64,000 nt of DNA from Malus domestica (lineage: Eukaryota; Streptophyta; Magnoliopsida; Rosales; Rosaceae). The notes under the pieces were generated by a model. That model made no database searches, was not told where the DNA came from, and saw only the letters and a list, made by a program, of their open reading frames with translations. Numbering within the stretch: the first letter of the stretch is position 1; each line of letters starts with the position of its first letter. The stretch is taken from contig NC_091673.1 in the NCBI RefSeq assembly GCF_042453785.1, forward strand, positions 11,503,501 to 11,567,500, written 5' to 3'. Positions 24,771 to 37,093 of the stretch are shown here, piece after piece. Both the position numbers and the translations under genes were made by a program.

Positions 24771-25565
24771 GAGCAACTCCAGTGTAGGAGCCCTCCCCCC
24801 AGGCTATTCACTATTTAATCCACCTAGTGAACAGTAACTGCTCTTAATGAATAGTGCATTCCCCTGGCAATTGCCTTTTGCATTTCCACCCCTGCACTGA
24901 ATAGCCCTGGCAATTGGCAATAAAATATTAGTATTTTTTTATTTATAATTAATATTATATTATTTACTTTGTATAAATTAATATTATATTATTAATTATA
25001 TTAATATTATAAAGGAATCCAAAACTATCTCCACAACTAAAAAAATAAAAAATAAAACGCACGGAAGCTGCGAGACAGAAACCATGAGCGCCCAATTGCG
25101 CGAACACGACGACGAGTCGTCGAAGCTGCGAGACGGCGCGGACGATGATGAAGCCAACTGCCTGCTGCGCAGCCGCAGTCCCTGTCGCTGCCGTCGTCGA
25201 CATGGGACGACGAGGAGGAGGTCGCGTTAGAGGCGCGGGAGAAGATCCTGATCTTCGATGATGCCGTCGACGACGAGTCCACGGCTGTCCCACCTTTTTC
25301 ATGGAAGAAGCTGTGGCTGTTCACCTGGATTCGGGCAATTTAGAAGGGGATCTCAATCGTTGCAGAGGAGATGATGGCTGACGTCGCCTAGACGTCAGCC
25401 TTGCGTCACATGGCCTTCGGGCTCTCAGGCTGGCAATCGCTGCCGGGCCTGTCGCTCGGGCTTGGCCTGTCCCTCGGGCTCCCAAACGCTGGAGCATGTC
25501 CACCGGGCAACAACCCACTGTTTAATCCACTGTCCCCCGAGCAAATGCTCCCGCTGGAGCTGCTC
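24771..25565. mobile_element. Non-autonomous TIR element carrying host gene sequence
   Basis: It starts GAGCAACTCCAGTG and ends in the inverted form CGCTGGAGCTGCTC. It is flanked by 3-bp target duplications TTA (24768-24770 and 25566-25568), typical of PIF/Harbinger-type insertion. Outer parts are rich in CTATTCACT, CCTGGCAATTG and GGGCTTGGCCTG. The core is strikingly GC-rich and derives from an NRAMP gene. No transposase is encoded. Confidence 0.75.
25084..25355 (+). pseudogene. Captured NRAMP metal-transporter N-terminal fragment
   Basis: On the plus strand, codons near 25200-25325 read WDDEEEVALEAREKILIFDD followed by VPPFSWKKLWLFT. This is the cytosolic N-terminus and the start of helix 1 of plant NRAMP2-like divalent metal transporters. 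Next, in another frame, comes LDSGNLEGDL, matching the conserved DPGNLEGDL metal-binding helix with Pro changed to Ser. About ten codons (the GPGFLMSIAF part of the family) are missing between them. Upstream, QSLSLPSSTW also fits the family. The ATG at 25084 opens a frame (MSAQLREHDDESSK), but a frame change is needed to reach the NRAMP-like part. Intact NRAMPs move Fe/Mn across membranes; this piece cannot. Confidence 0.75.
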
Positions 25566-26638
25566 TTACCACGGCCCCTCACGACTTATAGGCCCCTTGA
25601 TGCCTTCTTGGCCGTTGACGGAACTGAGAGGTTAGGAGCGAGGATACTTATTCAAACTATATGATATAGGCAATTGGTTAGTCAAAATAATTTGTTATCA
25701 AACTCGTAATTCACCGGAGTCAAATTTAAAATTTTCCACTTATAAATAGAGAGAAATGTATTGCCACTAAGCTACATATGTAGTGTAGTGATGAATATCC
25801 TAATGAATAAAGCATTTATTTTTACCCATTGCACTTCGTATTTGAACCCTTTCATTTTTCCCTAGTTTAGTTTATAAGTTAAAAGAAAAGAAATTTATCA
25901 AATGTATTCTGTAACTCAAACCGTTTTCCATTTTATTTTATGGCTAAATGTCAAAATTGGATGCTTGCATGTGGGTTTTATGAGCTGCTTAATTGAGTAA
26001 TTGAAAATTGGTTTCGTCCAATTTAACAATATTAGTCTTGATATTCCCATGAAGTGATCTTCGTCGAAACCAACTCACTCACACACATCATATTCAACTT
26101 TGCACAAGTTGTCTTAAATTCATTGTTGACATATAAGTTAAGTCACCATCCATTACATGTCTTGCAACAATGAAGTTAGCAGCCTCTGTTAAGTGCAATG
26201 GATCCCAGTATACATACTTTGATCTGTCCGGACACACTTTAAACGATCCCTGGCATGCGATTAATCCCCCTCCAAGGGCCCCCCCCCCCCAAGAGCAGCA
26301 TCCAGAAATTGCATTCTCAAACCCTATTAAACACAACAGACCAGTTATTAGTATTGTTAATTACATTATAAATTAATTAACCAACGATGCTGCAATTTTG
26401 AATGAAAGGTGAAAAAAAAAAAAAAACAAAAACACAGGATATTTATACAAACCATATGACACATTATTTTGGGTGATATCTTCCAACATTCAGTAAGTAT
26501 CTGCATAAATAAAGTTTGCCCCTTCGAGCTCTCTATTAAGCTCCTCGAGTAGGATCTTCAACTTCTTGTTATATTTCTCGGCCAACTGATTTGGTAGTCC
26601 AGCACAAGTACTTCCCTCTGCAACTAGATGTAAACTTT

Positions 26639-27326
26639 GTTAGAATTCCTTTGTCCCACATCGGCGAGAAGGTTTGAGAACAAGCGATTTATATAGAATT
26701 ACTCCACTCTAACTAACATTGAGACCTTTTGTATTAAAACCCCACACCTGACGGATTGAGTAGGTGGCCAAGTGGGGACAGTATCGGTGTTGTTGGAGCG
26801 GGCCCATGGCCCGTCTACCTAAAATTTAAGATGGTATCAGAGCCAGGGGACGGGTCTGTACATCCACGTGAATGAGTGGGTCCCCTTAAGCCCCGCGCAA
26901 ATGGGTGAGCCCCGACTTGGCTCCACGTAGGCCAAGAGATGCCACGTGCATTGGCCCAGCGCGAACGGGTGAGCCCCGGCTTGGCTCCACGTGGTTGTCG
27001 ATGTGTGGAACTCCATGTGTGACCCATAAAATGGGGTCTCAAGTGCGGGGGAGTGTTAGAATTCCTCTCTACAGTAATCAGTTTGCTCTAACTAATAATA
27101 GGTCTTAGTTTAATGATTGAGCGTATCAACTCTGAGAGCAGACTATATATATACAACATAATCCTCGCCAAATCCCATAAGGATTCCCCTATTAGAATCC
27201 TTATAGACAACCAACATAGTGCTTCAGCATAACATGGATTACAAATCCATTCTCAATAAGACTTCCTATGCAAACTTGAATCAAATAACTTAATCCACAA
27301 ATTCATACTCATGCTCATATTCTAAC
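26639..27326 (-). mobile_element. Short LTR-type element in GDSL-C exon 4
   Basis: 688 bp bounded by TGTTAGAATTCC and ATATTCTAACA, with target duplications AACTT on both sides (26634-26638 and 27327-27331). It contains a primer-binding-site match TGGTATCAGAGCC near 26832, a purine tract GCGGGGGAG at about 27045, and a second TGTTAGAATTCC at 27054. The presumed LTRs (about 26639-26828 and 27054-27326) share little beyond their first 12 bases. The internal domain of about 220 bp is non-coding. PBS and purine tract read left to right, so the element itself is plus-oriented although the host gene is minus. TRIM-like. Confidence 0.72.
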
Positions 27327-28292
27327 AAACTTTTTCTCAAATGGGATACATCCAAGAAGTCCGGCGTTGCTGACAATAGTGTTCCTAGCATCCAAGTTGT
27401 AGAGTGTCTGCAAACAAAATCAATGGCTAAATGAGTTCAAATGATTAAATTAAAAAGATCACTTAACGTGATTAGTCCCACAAATATTTTTAACATGTAA
27501 GAGTGTCTTGTTCATCTCAGCAAACCATGCTTTATCCTCTCTAATAGAGTCTCTAATAGAGATGAAACCTCACGTCTATAATAGAGTTCGATGTGTTGAA
27601 GTATGTAATTAAATTTCCACATAGCAAACCTAACGAAATTGAATCCCGCTTATACATAATGATTTTACCACTAATTTCATTGAGACCGTTCATATAAAAT
27701 ACTACACTTTTTGGATTGCACATTTAAGTAAGCTGAGAATAATAATATATCGATATTGATTAGTAATGCTGGACTTGTTGGAGTGTCTCTGAAATTTGAC
27801 GACATGATGTACATTGTCAGTTACAGGTATAGACAATTGTCGGTCAGAACTCTTGAGGAAATTTTAGCTCAAGTTCTAATCTGAGAGTTGAAATCAACTG
27901 ATCCAATTACGCATCTTGTGACAGAGCAAAGGCCGCTGTCTCCATAATCTATACATCGTTAATACCAATCATAACTTGCTTTTCTCAACAATTTCTGAGC
28001 AGCAGGAATTCCAATCCTTGACTTGATAGCTACCGTAGTTCTTGTAGAAGGTGATTCGATCACCCTTTCAAACATATATTAGGTGTAAAAAAAAATCTAA
28101 ATTAACAAATTTAATATAATGCGGAGCAATCGTGCGTATAAATAATCGTTGAGTTTGGGGTTAATTAATCTAAAAACTCTAATAGGTTTAGTAGAAGAGT
28201 AAACTTGATATTAGTCCAATATTGTAAATCACTAGTGGGTTTAGTTCACTATGTTGGGTTAGGTCTACTCGTTGATTATCCACATCATCTTA

Positions 28293-28684
28293 GACCATCT
28301 CCAAACCTAGGCTAAAAGCCAAATTACCCCCCAAATTACCCCCCCCCAAACACTCTCCAACCCATGTTAAAATTTTAGGCTAAATGCCAAATGTTATTTC
28401 TAGGCCAAATACCCCCCCCCAGCTTTCCCCCCGGGCTAAATGTCAAATGTTTATCGGAATTTAAATTTTTTTAGATTAAAATGTTCATAAAATTAATTTA
28501 CAATAATCTACATATTTAAAAAAAAAATTGATTTAAGAAAAAAATTAGCCTAATTTCATTCTTTAATAATTCCGGGCTAAAATTTTAGGGCAAAAGGGTT
28601 GGAGCAGAAAAAATGTTTCTGGGCCAAAAGCCAAAATTTTCGGGCTAAAAAATTTGGCTTTTAGCCCAAGGGTTGGAGATGGTC
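28293..28684. mobile_element. Harbinger-derived MITE
   Basis: 392 bp with inverted ends GACCATCTCCAAACC/GGTTGGAGATGGTC and TTA target duplications (28290-28292 and 28685-28687). Both subterminal regions match the ends of the autonomous-type element at 42728-46412, so it is an internal-deletion derivative of that family. It lies in GDSL-C intron 2. Confidence 0.88.
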
Positions 28685-29940
28685 TTATATTGATTATATT
28701 TGTATATCTTTTACTTAACTTTATTATTAAATATAATAATTAAATATTTTTCTTCTTCTTTTTGTTGTTGTTGCAAAGTCTGAGGTCTATCACACTCTGA
28801 ATGATTGAGATAGTACTAATTCCTAGTGGTCCTCAAAAGGTTGAAGGCATTTCAGCTCACTCTTGGCTACAATCAAATGACACACGTCCTCTTAAACCTT
28901 TCAAGTAGGGAATGATCACTTATGTTTTTCCCAACTTTTATGTCTCGAACTCAAAACTTGGGAGCATACCTGACTGGAAATTCTATCGTATTTTCCTTGG
29001 ACCACTAGCTATGGTTTGTTTTGCCTTCTTCCTACTTGCAATCTCTGTATTCTCAATTTTTTTTTCTCCTACATCCATGACATGCTAATTGCATTAACTA
29101 ATCTATGTTGTATGTAGTATATATACTAGTATGGATCTATAAATGTATGAAGATAAATTTTCTTTGAACTAATCTTTTGGATGATAGGTAAATAAATTTT
29201 ATTTATATTTGTATATTCTTCCATCACAAGTTAAATGTATTTTATCAACCTATGATGTAAGTATCATATAAGATGGCTAATAAATTTTCCTTTAACTGTT
29301 TCCCAAGAAAAGTGATTAGATCTTTATATTTACATAAGGAAAAATTAGTATCCGGTCCCTAGTTTTTACTGTTCATTGACTAAGACCTTATTAGTTCTCA
29401 AATTTTGATTCAAGTCCCTAGCATTAATGTGATAATGAATTTACACGTTTATTATATAATTTTTTAATATAAAAATTAGTAATTAATTTAGGGTTTAATA
29501 CTCACACCTCTATTAAACTTCTAATTAATTTTCAATTCAAACATTTCCAAAATAATAAAAAATTAAATTAAATTAAGTTTGTACCTATTAGTTTTTTTTT
29601 TATATATAAAAAGATTCTCAATTTTTTAATCTTAAATGTACCCATTCATATAATTTTTCAATTTTTTTAATCTTAAATGTACCCATTCTCAAATATATCA
29701 ATTTGTTATATGTAAAATGTACCCTTTTTTAATATAAAATCCATTCAAATTTTTTAATCCATGTTTAAACTTATATGGGTACATTCTTTTTCGTTGATTT
29801 GAGAATGTATCCACGTTTTGGTACAATAACTTTTTTTTGTTAATTTTGGTTAATGTACCCATACATATATGTATATACACACACAATATAATAGAGAGTA
29901 TAATTTATATTTTATTATTTTTAATCCCATAAATTATGGG

Positions 29941-31180
29941 TGTGAACACGAAATTTTCCTGAAAACGAAAGAGACAAGAACAACGTGCACAAACAAATAT
30001 TTGTATTTAATGATTTTGGGTTACAATCTCTCTCTATTTTGATCCTCTGATTCGATCTCCGTAAGGTATTGATTTGTGAATGTTTCGTTGATCCAAGGGC
30101 CGTCGAGGCTTGATCTTGGATGAACTGTTGGAAGTTTCTTCAAAGGGCCGTGGGCTTGATCTTTGAAGGTGGATTTGAGCGGATCTTCAAGAAACCGTTG
30201 GGGCTTGATCTTGAGGATGAGTGTTTCTTCAAGGGCCGTTAAGGCTTGATCTTGAATAACGGTGATGAACTGGTCTTCAAGGGCTTTTGGGCTTGATCTT
30301 GAAGAACAGTGATGAGCGGATCTTCAAGGGGTTTTGAGCTTAATCTTGAAGAACAGTGATGAACGGATCTTCAAGGGCTTTTGGGCTTAATCTTGAAGAA
30401 CGGTTGGATGTGTGGATTTGTCGACGTTGTTGATCCAAAGGGCCGTTGGGACTTGATCTTGGATGAACAGATGAACGAAGAACGAAGAACGAAGAACACT
30501 TTCTTCAAGAGCCGTCGGGGCTTGATCTTGAGTTGGTGATTGTTGATCCAAGGGCCGTCGGGGCTTGATCTTGGGTTGGTGATTGTTGATCCAAGGGCCG
30601 TCGGGGCTTGATCTTGGAAGAACGATGAACGAAGAATGAAGAACACTTTCTTCAAGGGCCGTCGGGGCTTGATCTTGAAGAACGGTTGAATGTGTGGATT
30701 TGTTGATGTTGTTGATCCAAGGGCCGTCGGGGCTTGATCTTGGAAGAATGATGAACGAAGAACGAAGAACGAAGAACACTTTCTTCAAGGGCCGTCGGGG
30801 CTTGATCTTGGAATAACGATGAACGAAGAACGAAGAACGAGGAGAGCTTTCTTGATTCTTCGGGAACCTGGATGCTTGAGAGCTTCGGAGTTTCAGAGCT
30901 TCAGAGCTTCAAGAATTTTGTCTAATGATTTTGGTTTTCTCTAAATGAATGAATTAGCCTTCTATTTATAGAAATTTCCAAGGCCTAATTTTGAATATAA
31001 TATTCCAGATGAAATAAGTCGTTTCTGCCAGGTGTTGACACGTGTCATGTTTGATGACTTTTCCAACTTATTTCGATTTTTTGTTTAGACACACGCTACG
31101 TGTAAAATTTATGTAATACATGAGCGTTGAAACTTTGATTTATCGGTCAACATTTATTTACCGAAATTTCGATGTCTACA
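29941..31180. mobile_element. Solo LTR with internal minisatellite
   Basis: 1240 bp from TGTGAACACG to GATGTCTACA, flanked by perfect 5-bp target duplications ATGGG (29936-29940 and 31181-31185). No internal retrotransposon domain is present, so it arose by LTR-LTR recombination or is a very short derivative. The right portion has a TCTATTTATAGA region that could be a promoter read on the minus strand. Confidence 0.82.
30065..30850. repeat. Minisatellite of about 45-60 bp units
   Basis: Many head-to-tail variants of TTCAAGGGCCGTCGGGGCTT followed by GATCTTGAAGAACGGTGATG, alternating with TTGTTGATCCAAGGGCCGTC units. Subunits such as AACGAAGAACGAAGAAC are themselves repeated. Open frames on the minus strand here only translate the repeat (IKPRRPL-type) and are not genes. 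Confidence 0.88.
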
Positions 31181-32194
31181 ATGGGTTTTATTTAAAATCT
31201 CATTAATATAAACAATTACAAATTTCAATTTTTAATTTTTAATTTAAAAAATATAGTAACTTACATTATTACATTAATGTCAAGGACCTCAATCAAAAAC
31301 TAAAAACTAACAAGGTTTCAATCAAAGAATATTGATAGCTAGGGACCGCATCCAAAGTGTCCCTTTACATAATTTAATAAAGATTCATAAATCAAGAAAT
31401 TTAATAAAAGTAGAAAAATAAAAAATTGCTTGTGTTTCTTACTCTCATAACCTTTCTCAACTTTCTTCGTTATAGGTTTCGTTTCGTTACAAGTGGTTTT
31501 GAGTTTGTTTATGATCTTTTAAGGTCAGGGTTAGAATTCATGTCCTCTTGACATTTTTATTTTTTATTTATTTTTAATAAATTTACATCATAGTCTCTTC
31601 CCACGATAGAAATGCTAGACTGTGTTTGACTCTGTAATTTTTTACCCAAAAAAGAAAAAAGAAAACAGAAAAATAAGAAATAGCCTCAGCACAAAACTCA
31701 CCCCCTAAAATCCAGTGATACTGAAAATTCCCGAAGCAGCAGAAGCATAATTGACACCCTGTAGAAGCATGTCTCCAACTGTAGTTGGTGCCAAGTAAGG
31801 AGGGGTGAAATTTTTTAAACCCAATACCTGTTCTGTCAAAAACAAAGTTAGAAAATAGTAAATTAAGCGTACGTCCATATATCTCTAAAATTGTCGCAAA
31901 CAGCACAGAAAATTCTAATTTGTCATATATAGTTGATGGATATCATCAAAACAAACGTACGAAGAATATCGAAAATTGTTCTCCCATTTGTAAATCGTCC
32001 TGTTGGCTTTCCAAAATCAATTCCAAAGGGGAAAAAAATTCGCCTTTCCTAAGGTTTGAAGTTAGTTGTTATTTCCCACCTCAGCAATGGAATCACCGAA
32101 AGTAAAAAAAGCTGGAACATCTTTGGCTGATGAGCAGCTAACAAAAAACAAGTAGCCTACCAAATTTTGGAATAAACTCCTCATGATGAAATAA

Positions 32195-33950
32195 TCTGCA
32201 TATAATATAAGACTTTCGTTTTTTTTTTTTTTTTGGTTAAGAGGGCTGGTTAAATACAAATTTGTTAATTGTTTAGGAAACTTGTGCCAATCAGTGTACC
32301 AAACATTAACAAAATTTAAGCATAGTAAATTCTCTAGGCTGGGCAGGGCAGTGACCCAATGAACCTTGTTAGAGCTAGTTTGGTATTGTTGTGTTTTAAA
32401 AAAAAAAAAACTGCTTCTGCTAATGCTGTGAGAATAAATAACTGTAAAAAAATAGTTGAGTATTTGGTAATCTCTTGTTATAGAAGTGCTTTTAGCAAAA
32501 AACACAATGTTCAAGTGTTTGATAACTTTTATGTAAAAGTGCTATGAATGTGTAAAACGACCAAAACCAATATGGTAGTAAGTGTGAAATATAATGGATG
32601 TTAAGAATTTTCGCATAATGTTTATCATTCTTATTCATATGTGGCGAATTTTCAAGCCAAACAAGTGGACAACACAAATTGGGTGGAGCACGTGTGGCTG
32701 TTGAGCTTCACACATGGGCTATCTGTTTGATACCATGAAGAAAGTTGAGGTTCCATCATAAAATCAATTGGCCATATTGGTGTTAATTATTGAGGTTCCA
32801 CCAACCTCTTATAAGCCCTTATAAGATTTCTCCTTTCACCAATGTGAAACTCTTTTTCCTTCACATCCTCGCATATAGCAACTTACGTTCCTGATTAATT
32901 ATTTGCTTTCTCTCTATCTTGTTTTGGCTTTGCTGCAGACGTTCCTGATTAGCAGCAAACGTTCCTATTGATTTCAACTTGGCTTGATGGATTTTAGATG
33001 GCTTTCTCTTGTAAAACCAATTATCAAATGATGAGAAACCAATTATCAATTGATTTGATTAGCTTGATGCTATTTCTGTTTTATATTAATGATATTTCTA
33101 AATATATTAGTCATGAAAAACAGGTGCAAATGATATAATGGAAGATATTAGTTTTAATATGAAGTTGTTACAACAAGTAATCTTCAATCATAGTCATTAG
33201 TTGTTACTATTTGTTTTTTAGTCACAAGTGTTGTTGTGACTAATAAAGCTTTTGTTTAGAGGGTTATTGTACAAAGAATTTAAGTTATGAAGACCGGTTG
33301 TGACTAAATAATTATTAATCATTATAAGAGCGTTGTAACCAAATTTTTTTAGTCATAAAGAGTAATTGTAACTAAAAGGATGTTGTGACTAAAAATTAGA
33401 ATTTGGTTTAATTTTCTAGTAACAAGGCATGTTGTGAATGATGCATATTTAGTCAGTCAATGTATTGTGACTAAATTAATCAGTCACATGGTTTTTAGTC
33501 ACAATCCCGTTACAGAGTTTTTCACAACTAAATGTTAGTCACAATGTTTTGTACTTTTAGATACGACTTTCGTTGTGACTGAAGTCTTTTTTTAGAGTGT
33601 AAGAGCTATCCCATTTTTCCAACAAATTTTCATGATTCCTAATCAGTGTTAAGGAAATTTCCAAGTTGTAATGAGTGTCGTCTTGATGGGTTGAGGTTTC
33701 AGAAGTTTAGGATTTTAGGATAGGAAAAATGAGATGTACTAGAGTTGATAAGAGTAGAAAGTGAGGAGGCAATTGGGGAGAAAATGTTGATGCGCGGTCT
33801 ATATATTAGAGAAGTATATGTAGGAATATTTGTGTATTTGAAACGAAAACTATTTTTGATAAAATGGGATTTCTAGTAATTAAGGTGGCTGATTTACCAA
33901 TAAAGAATCGACATACTTATCGATAACATATATATGTGATGTTAGTATTT
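32195..33950. other. Repeat-rich spacer upstream of GDSL-C
   Basis: It contains a decayed GDSL promoter module (AAGAGGGCTGGTTAAATACA near 32238). At 32360-32560 is a hAT-MITE-like stretch with AAAAGTGCT...TTTTATGTAAAAGTGCTATG, similar to 47530-47640. At 32730-32860 is a copy of the dispersed repeat with TTATAAGCCCTTATAAG. At 33180-33600 there are many TAGTCACAA/TTGTGACTA motifs, ending TTTTTTTAGAGTG. No gene is supported. Confidence 0.5.
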
Positions 33951-33956
33951 CTCAAG

Positions 33957-34955
33957 ATTCTAAAAAATGCTAGGCGCTAGTCGGGCGGTCAGCTGGCGCC
34001 TAGCGCCTAGGCGGCTAGGCGGCGCCTAGACGGGTGCCTAGACGGCCTAGGCGGATTTAAGTATATGTGTAAAATTTGAGGACTTTTTATGTTGATTTTG
34101 TAACATTTAGTCAGCCTATTTATTTTAATCATTGTTGGGGATAACGACATGAAGGGATCCAAGTCGTGAGGAGTCACTCATTGGGTCGTGGACAACCAAA
34201 GAAAAACATGAAGAAAGGCCCAAGAAAATAGAGACAAAGTAGCCCATTTTTCTGTTCACACACACAACACACACAAGCACCAGAAACCCTAGCCGGTTTG
34301 AAATAAACATTGGATGCTCATGATACATTTGCCTCGAGCCCAGAGCCTCTTCTGTCCATTCCCATCTCCTTTCTGAATAATAATAATGTTGCTTGTAGAA
34401 CCCGAAGCCTCTCTCTCTCTAGAAAATCCAAAAGCCATATCTCTTGCTCTCATTTCAAACCTATCCCTCTCATCCCTCTCTCTCTCTCTCTAGAAAATAA
34501 AAAAGAGCTCCCAGTTCTCCAATCGCAAACCTAGCGCCCATATTTACAGCTCATCCATTTCATAGCAATTAAATCCATTTCAAACCTATCATTCGCCGTC
34601 CCTCTTCTTTACCTTTCCGCTCCTTCACCTTTCTCTGCAATTGCAGATCGATGGTTATCACTCTCATCCTAGCCAAATCGTCGTCTCACTTTGTTTTCTC
34701 TGCAATTGCAGATCAAAACTGTAGGGATGTTCGCCCAGTCGTCCAACCTCATTACCACAGCAAAGGAACGACGTTGTAATCGACTTACCATCAAAGCCGC
34801 CTAGGCGGTCGCCGAGGCCGCCTAGCCCGCCTAGCGCCCGTCTAGGCGCCGCCTAATACCATTTCCGATTTCTTCAACGATTTTGATTAAATCGCAGCGG
34901 CGAACCACCGCCCAGCGCCTAGGTGGCCGTCTAGGCCGCGTTTTCGAACACTGGT
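33957..34955. mobile_element. Non-autonomous element with CCTAGGCG inverted arms
   Basis: The left arm (33957-34055, TTCTAAAAAATGCTAGGCG onward) and the right arm (34790-34955, ending GTTTTCGAACACTGG) are inverted versions of the same GCCTAGGCG-rich sequence. They resemble the element at 2239-2692, including the GTTCTAAAA/GTTCGAAAA ends. The core contains CTCTCTCTCTCTAGAAAAT twice and no recognised coding region. Confidence 0.5.
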
Positions 34956-35602
34956 ATTTCTTGTGTTATAATGAGTCCAAGATATAATTAATTAAGAGGT
35001 GTATTCAATTGGGAATTTGAGAGATTTTAATAGATTTATAAATTCATGAATTTTTACGAAGTTTAACTGATTTGTAGAGATTTTATATAAAATTTTGATT
35101 CAATTTCCTCGAAATTTTATGAAAAGATATGAGATTTGTGGATACTTAAAATTCTGATTAAATACCTCTAAATTCATTAAAAAAATTAAAATTCCTCAAA
35201 TACTTAATTGAATACATCCCCTTAGTATGTCTCACTATAATTTGAATTAAATAATAACACAAAAAAATTTAATACTTAAAATGGTTACAACGTGATGGGG
35301 TTGGACACGAAAAAAAATGCTACCTATTAATGGGGCCACAAGACACAGATTTAAATATTCTTCCTCGCCTAAGCTAGCTAAATAGTGGATAAATTAAGAG
35401 TGCATTTTTGCTCACCACCATTTAGTGTGATCTATACTCTTCATCCTATTTAAGAATTAATGGTACAACACGTTGTTAAATTTAAGAACTAAAAAAAATT
35501 AATATGAGAGTTCAAAGATTAAAATCAAATTAGGTGTAAAATTCAAAAATCATTGCTACAATTAAACCAAAATAAGCTGACAATAATGTCTAATATTCCG
35601 AC

Positions 35603-37093
35603 TGTAACACCCCACCCCGAAATATTTATTTTCAGGAAATAATTCCGATTATAGGCCCAATTCAAACTCTTGTTTATTTTTACTACCATTAAACACTATT
35701 CTTTATTTAAATTTTCTAATTACTCACAAAATCTACAACCAAAATTTACTTACCAAAAACATAAGACTTAATTTCGTCTTATTCATCGGATTTCTTTTTT
35801 ATTTTTATAAATCAACTTCCAAACAAAATATAATTCTCTATTATTTAAGGTTACATCTGACCCCTATTAGACTACCTACGTACTCTTAAACGGGATTAAG
35901 CCTTTCGTAGTTCACCATTCATTCTTTTATCCATTTTCGAAATTATTCTAGTAATAGAAATATTCAACTTTAGCTTTCACAATCGAATCACCTCAAATGG
36001 GTACCAATTACGGATTTAAAATGTCAAAATTTGCATGAAAAGGCAGCGTCGGCCCACTGGCCATGCACCGCCGCACACGGTGGTTTCCAACGAACGAAAA
36101 TCCAATTTTCCGACGAACTCCAAAAATTACCCAAATTTACAGGCAAGTAGAACTCAATGAGAAAAACAACTTTCATACCTAGGCCGAAATCTAATTCAGC
36201 CTGGAAACACCTAAAATTGCCCATGAACCGCCGGAACCCTAGAATTGGGTGTGCTCCGATTTGATCTCCATACTCATTCCAACGCCTCCTCCACTGATTG
36301 GGTTTTGTTCCTGAGGTTGAGGGTAGTCTATTGGTGGTGGTAATTAGCTGAATTGGCTTCACGATTGGCGGATCGCCGCCGTACACCCACACGGACCACC
36401 GTTCATTTTTCCCCAAACTACCGCCAAATTTCTTCTAAATTTGGGTGAAAAGGGAAGAGAGAATGACGAGATGATGATTGGGCATGGTAAAATGGTCCAA
36501 TTCGTTGGAAACCCGATGGAAAACCATTGGAAAATATGGAGAAAATGGGTCGGGTCATGCGGGTCAAGGGAAACCCGGTTTCCCCCCTTATTTTCTCCTT
36601 CCCTCATTTCCCTCCTTTCTTCTCTTCCCATTGGCCCATTCTCTTGCTCTCTCCTCTCCCCATTTGGCCAACCTCCCCTCCTCCTCCTTTTCTCCTGAAA
36701 CTCCTCTCTCCCCTTTTCTCTTATTTCCCTCCTCTATCACGCTGCCATTTGGCAGCTTCAAGACTCCTTTTTTTTTTTAAGCCTCTAATTTCTTTGTTTC
36801 AACTTCGATTCACAAACATTTTTCGCCCACGCTTTCGTAGGGTCGAGCTCTATCCAATTATATCAAGAAATACGATAAAATATATGAGGATAAAATACGT
36901 CCTCGTAAAATTACATTTAGTCAACTAGGGGCATTTTCGTCTTTTCCACTTATTGATAAAAATTCTGGAAACAATTTTTTTTACAATTTCTCAATTCAAT
37001 TTTCATAACCATAAATCAATTTATTTTCGATTTCTCCTCATATTCGTAATTATGAATATCTAATTCATATATTTAAATTTTTAAGGTATTACA
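35603..37093. mobile_element. Putative solo LTR
   Basis: It starts TGTAACACCCCACCCCGAAA and ends GGTATTACA, so it has the TG...CA ends and opening typical of plant gypsy LTRs. The 5-bp flanks CCGAC and CTAAC agree at three positions only, so the target duplication is doubtful. Open frames inside (for example around 36440-36900) are pyrimidine-rich and show no family match. Confidence 0.5.

Larger units (their letters stand above)
29335..31375. mobile_element. TIR element hosting a solo LTR
   Basis: The left end contains CGGTCCCTAGTTTTTACTG and the right end, inverted, CGGTCCCTAGCTATC. The imperfect repeats extend about 100 bp and include AACCTTGTTAGTTTTTAG-type sequence. No coding content was seen. 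The core (29590-29880) repeats AATGTACCCATTC-like motifs. Outer boundaries are approximate. A solo LTR has inserted at 29941-31180. Confidence 0.5.
26094..32184 (-). pseudogene. GDSL esterase/lipase C, heavily disrupted
   Basis: Exon 1 is 32184-31961 ([20 protein letters not shown]), with TAA straight after GNNN and a one-base insertion shortly downstream. Exon 2 is 31832 to about 31700. Exon 3, about 28068-27880, is frame-broken with several stops ([12 protein letters not shown] still readable). Exon 4 is 27407-26453, interrupted at 26639-27326 by an LTR-type insertion and with TGA in ADTY*MLED. Exon 5 is 26323-26094 (GFENAISGCCS to RQLVQS), still open, with a long C run at 26277-26290. Intron 2 is swollen to 3.6 kb by nested elements. 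Decay is advanced, and this is clearly non-functional. Confidence 0.88.

Noticed and set aside
24964-25518. Minus-strand Arg-rich frames opposite the NRAMP fragment
   Set aside because: Antisense shadows of a GC-rich captured exon; the plus strand carries the recognisable protein motifs.
30371-30788. Overlapping minus-strand open frames with repeated IKPRRPL-like peptides
   Set aside because: They only translate the minisatellite of the solo LTR; frames overlap and codon content follows the repeat unit.
36359-36928. Pro/Ser/Leu-rich frames near 36.4-36.9 kb
   Set aside because: Pyrimidine-rich sequence within the putative solo LTR; frames overlap in all three phases.
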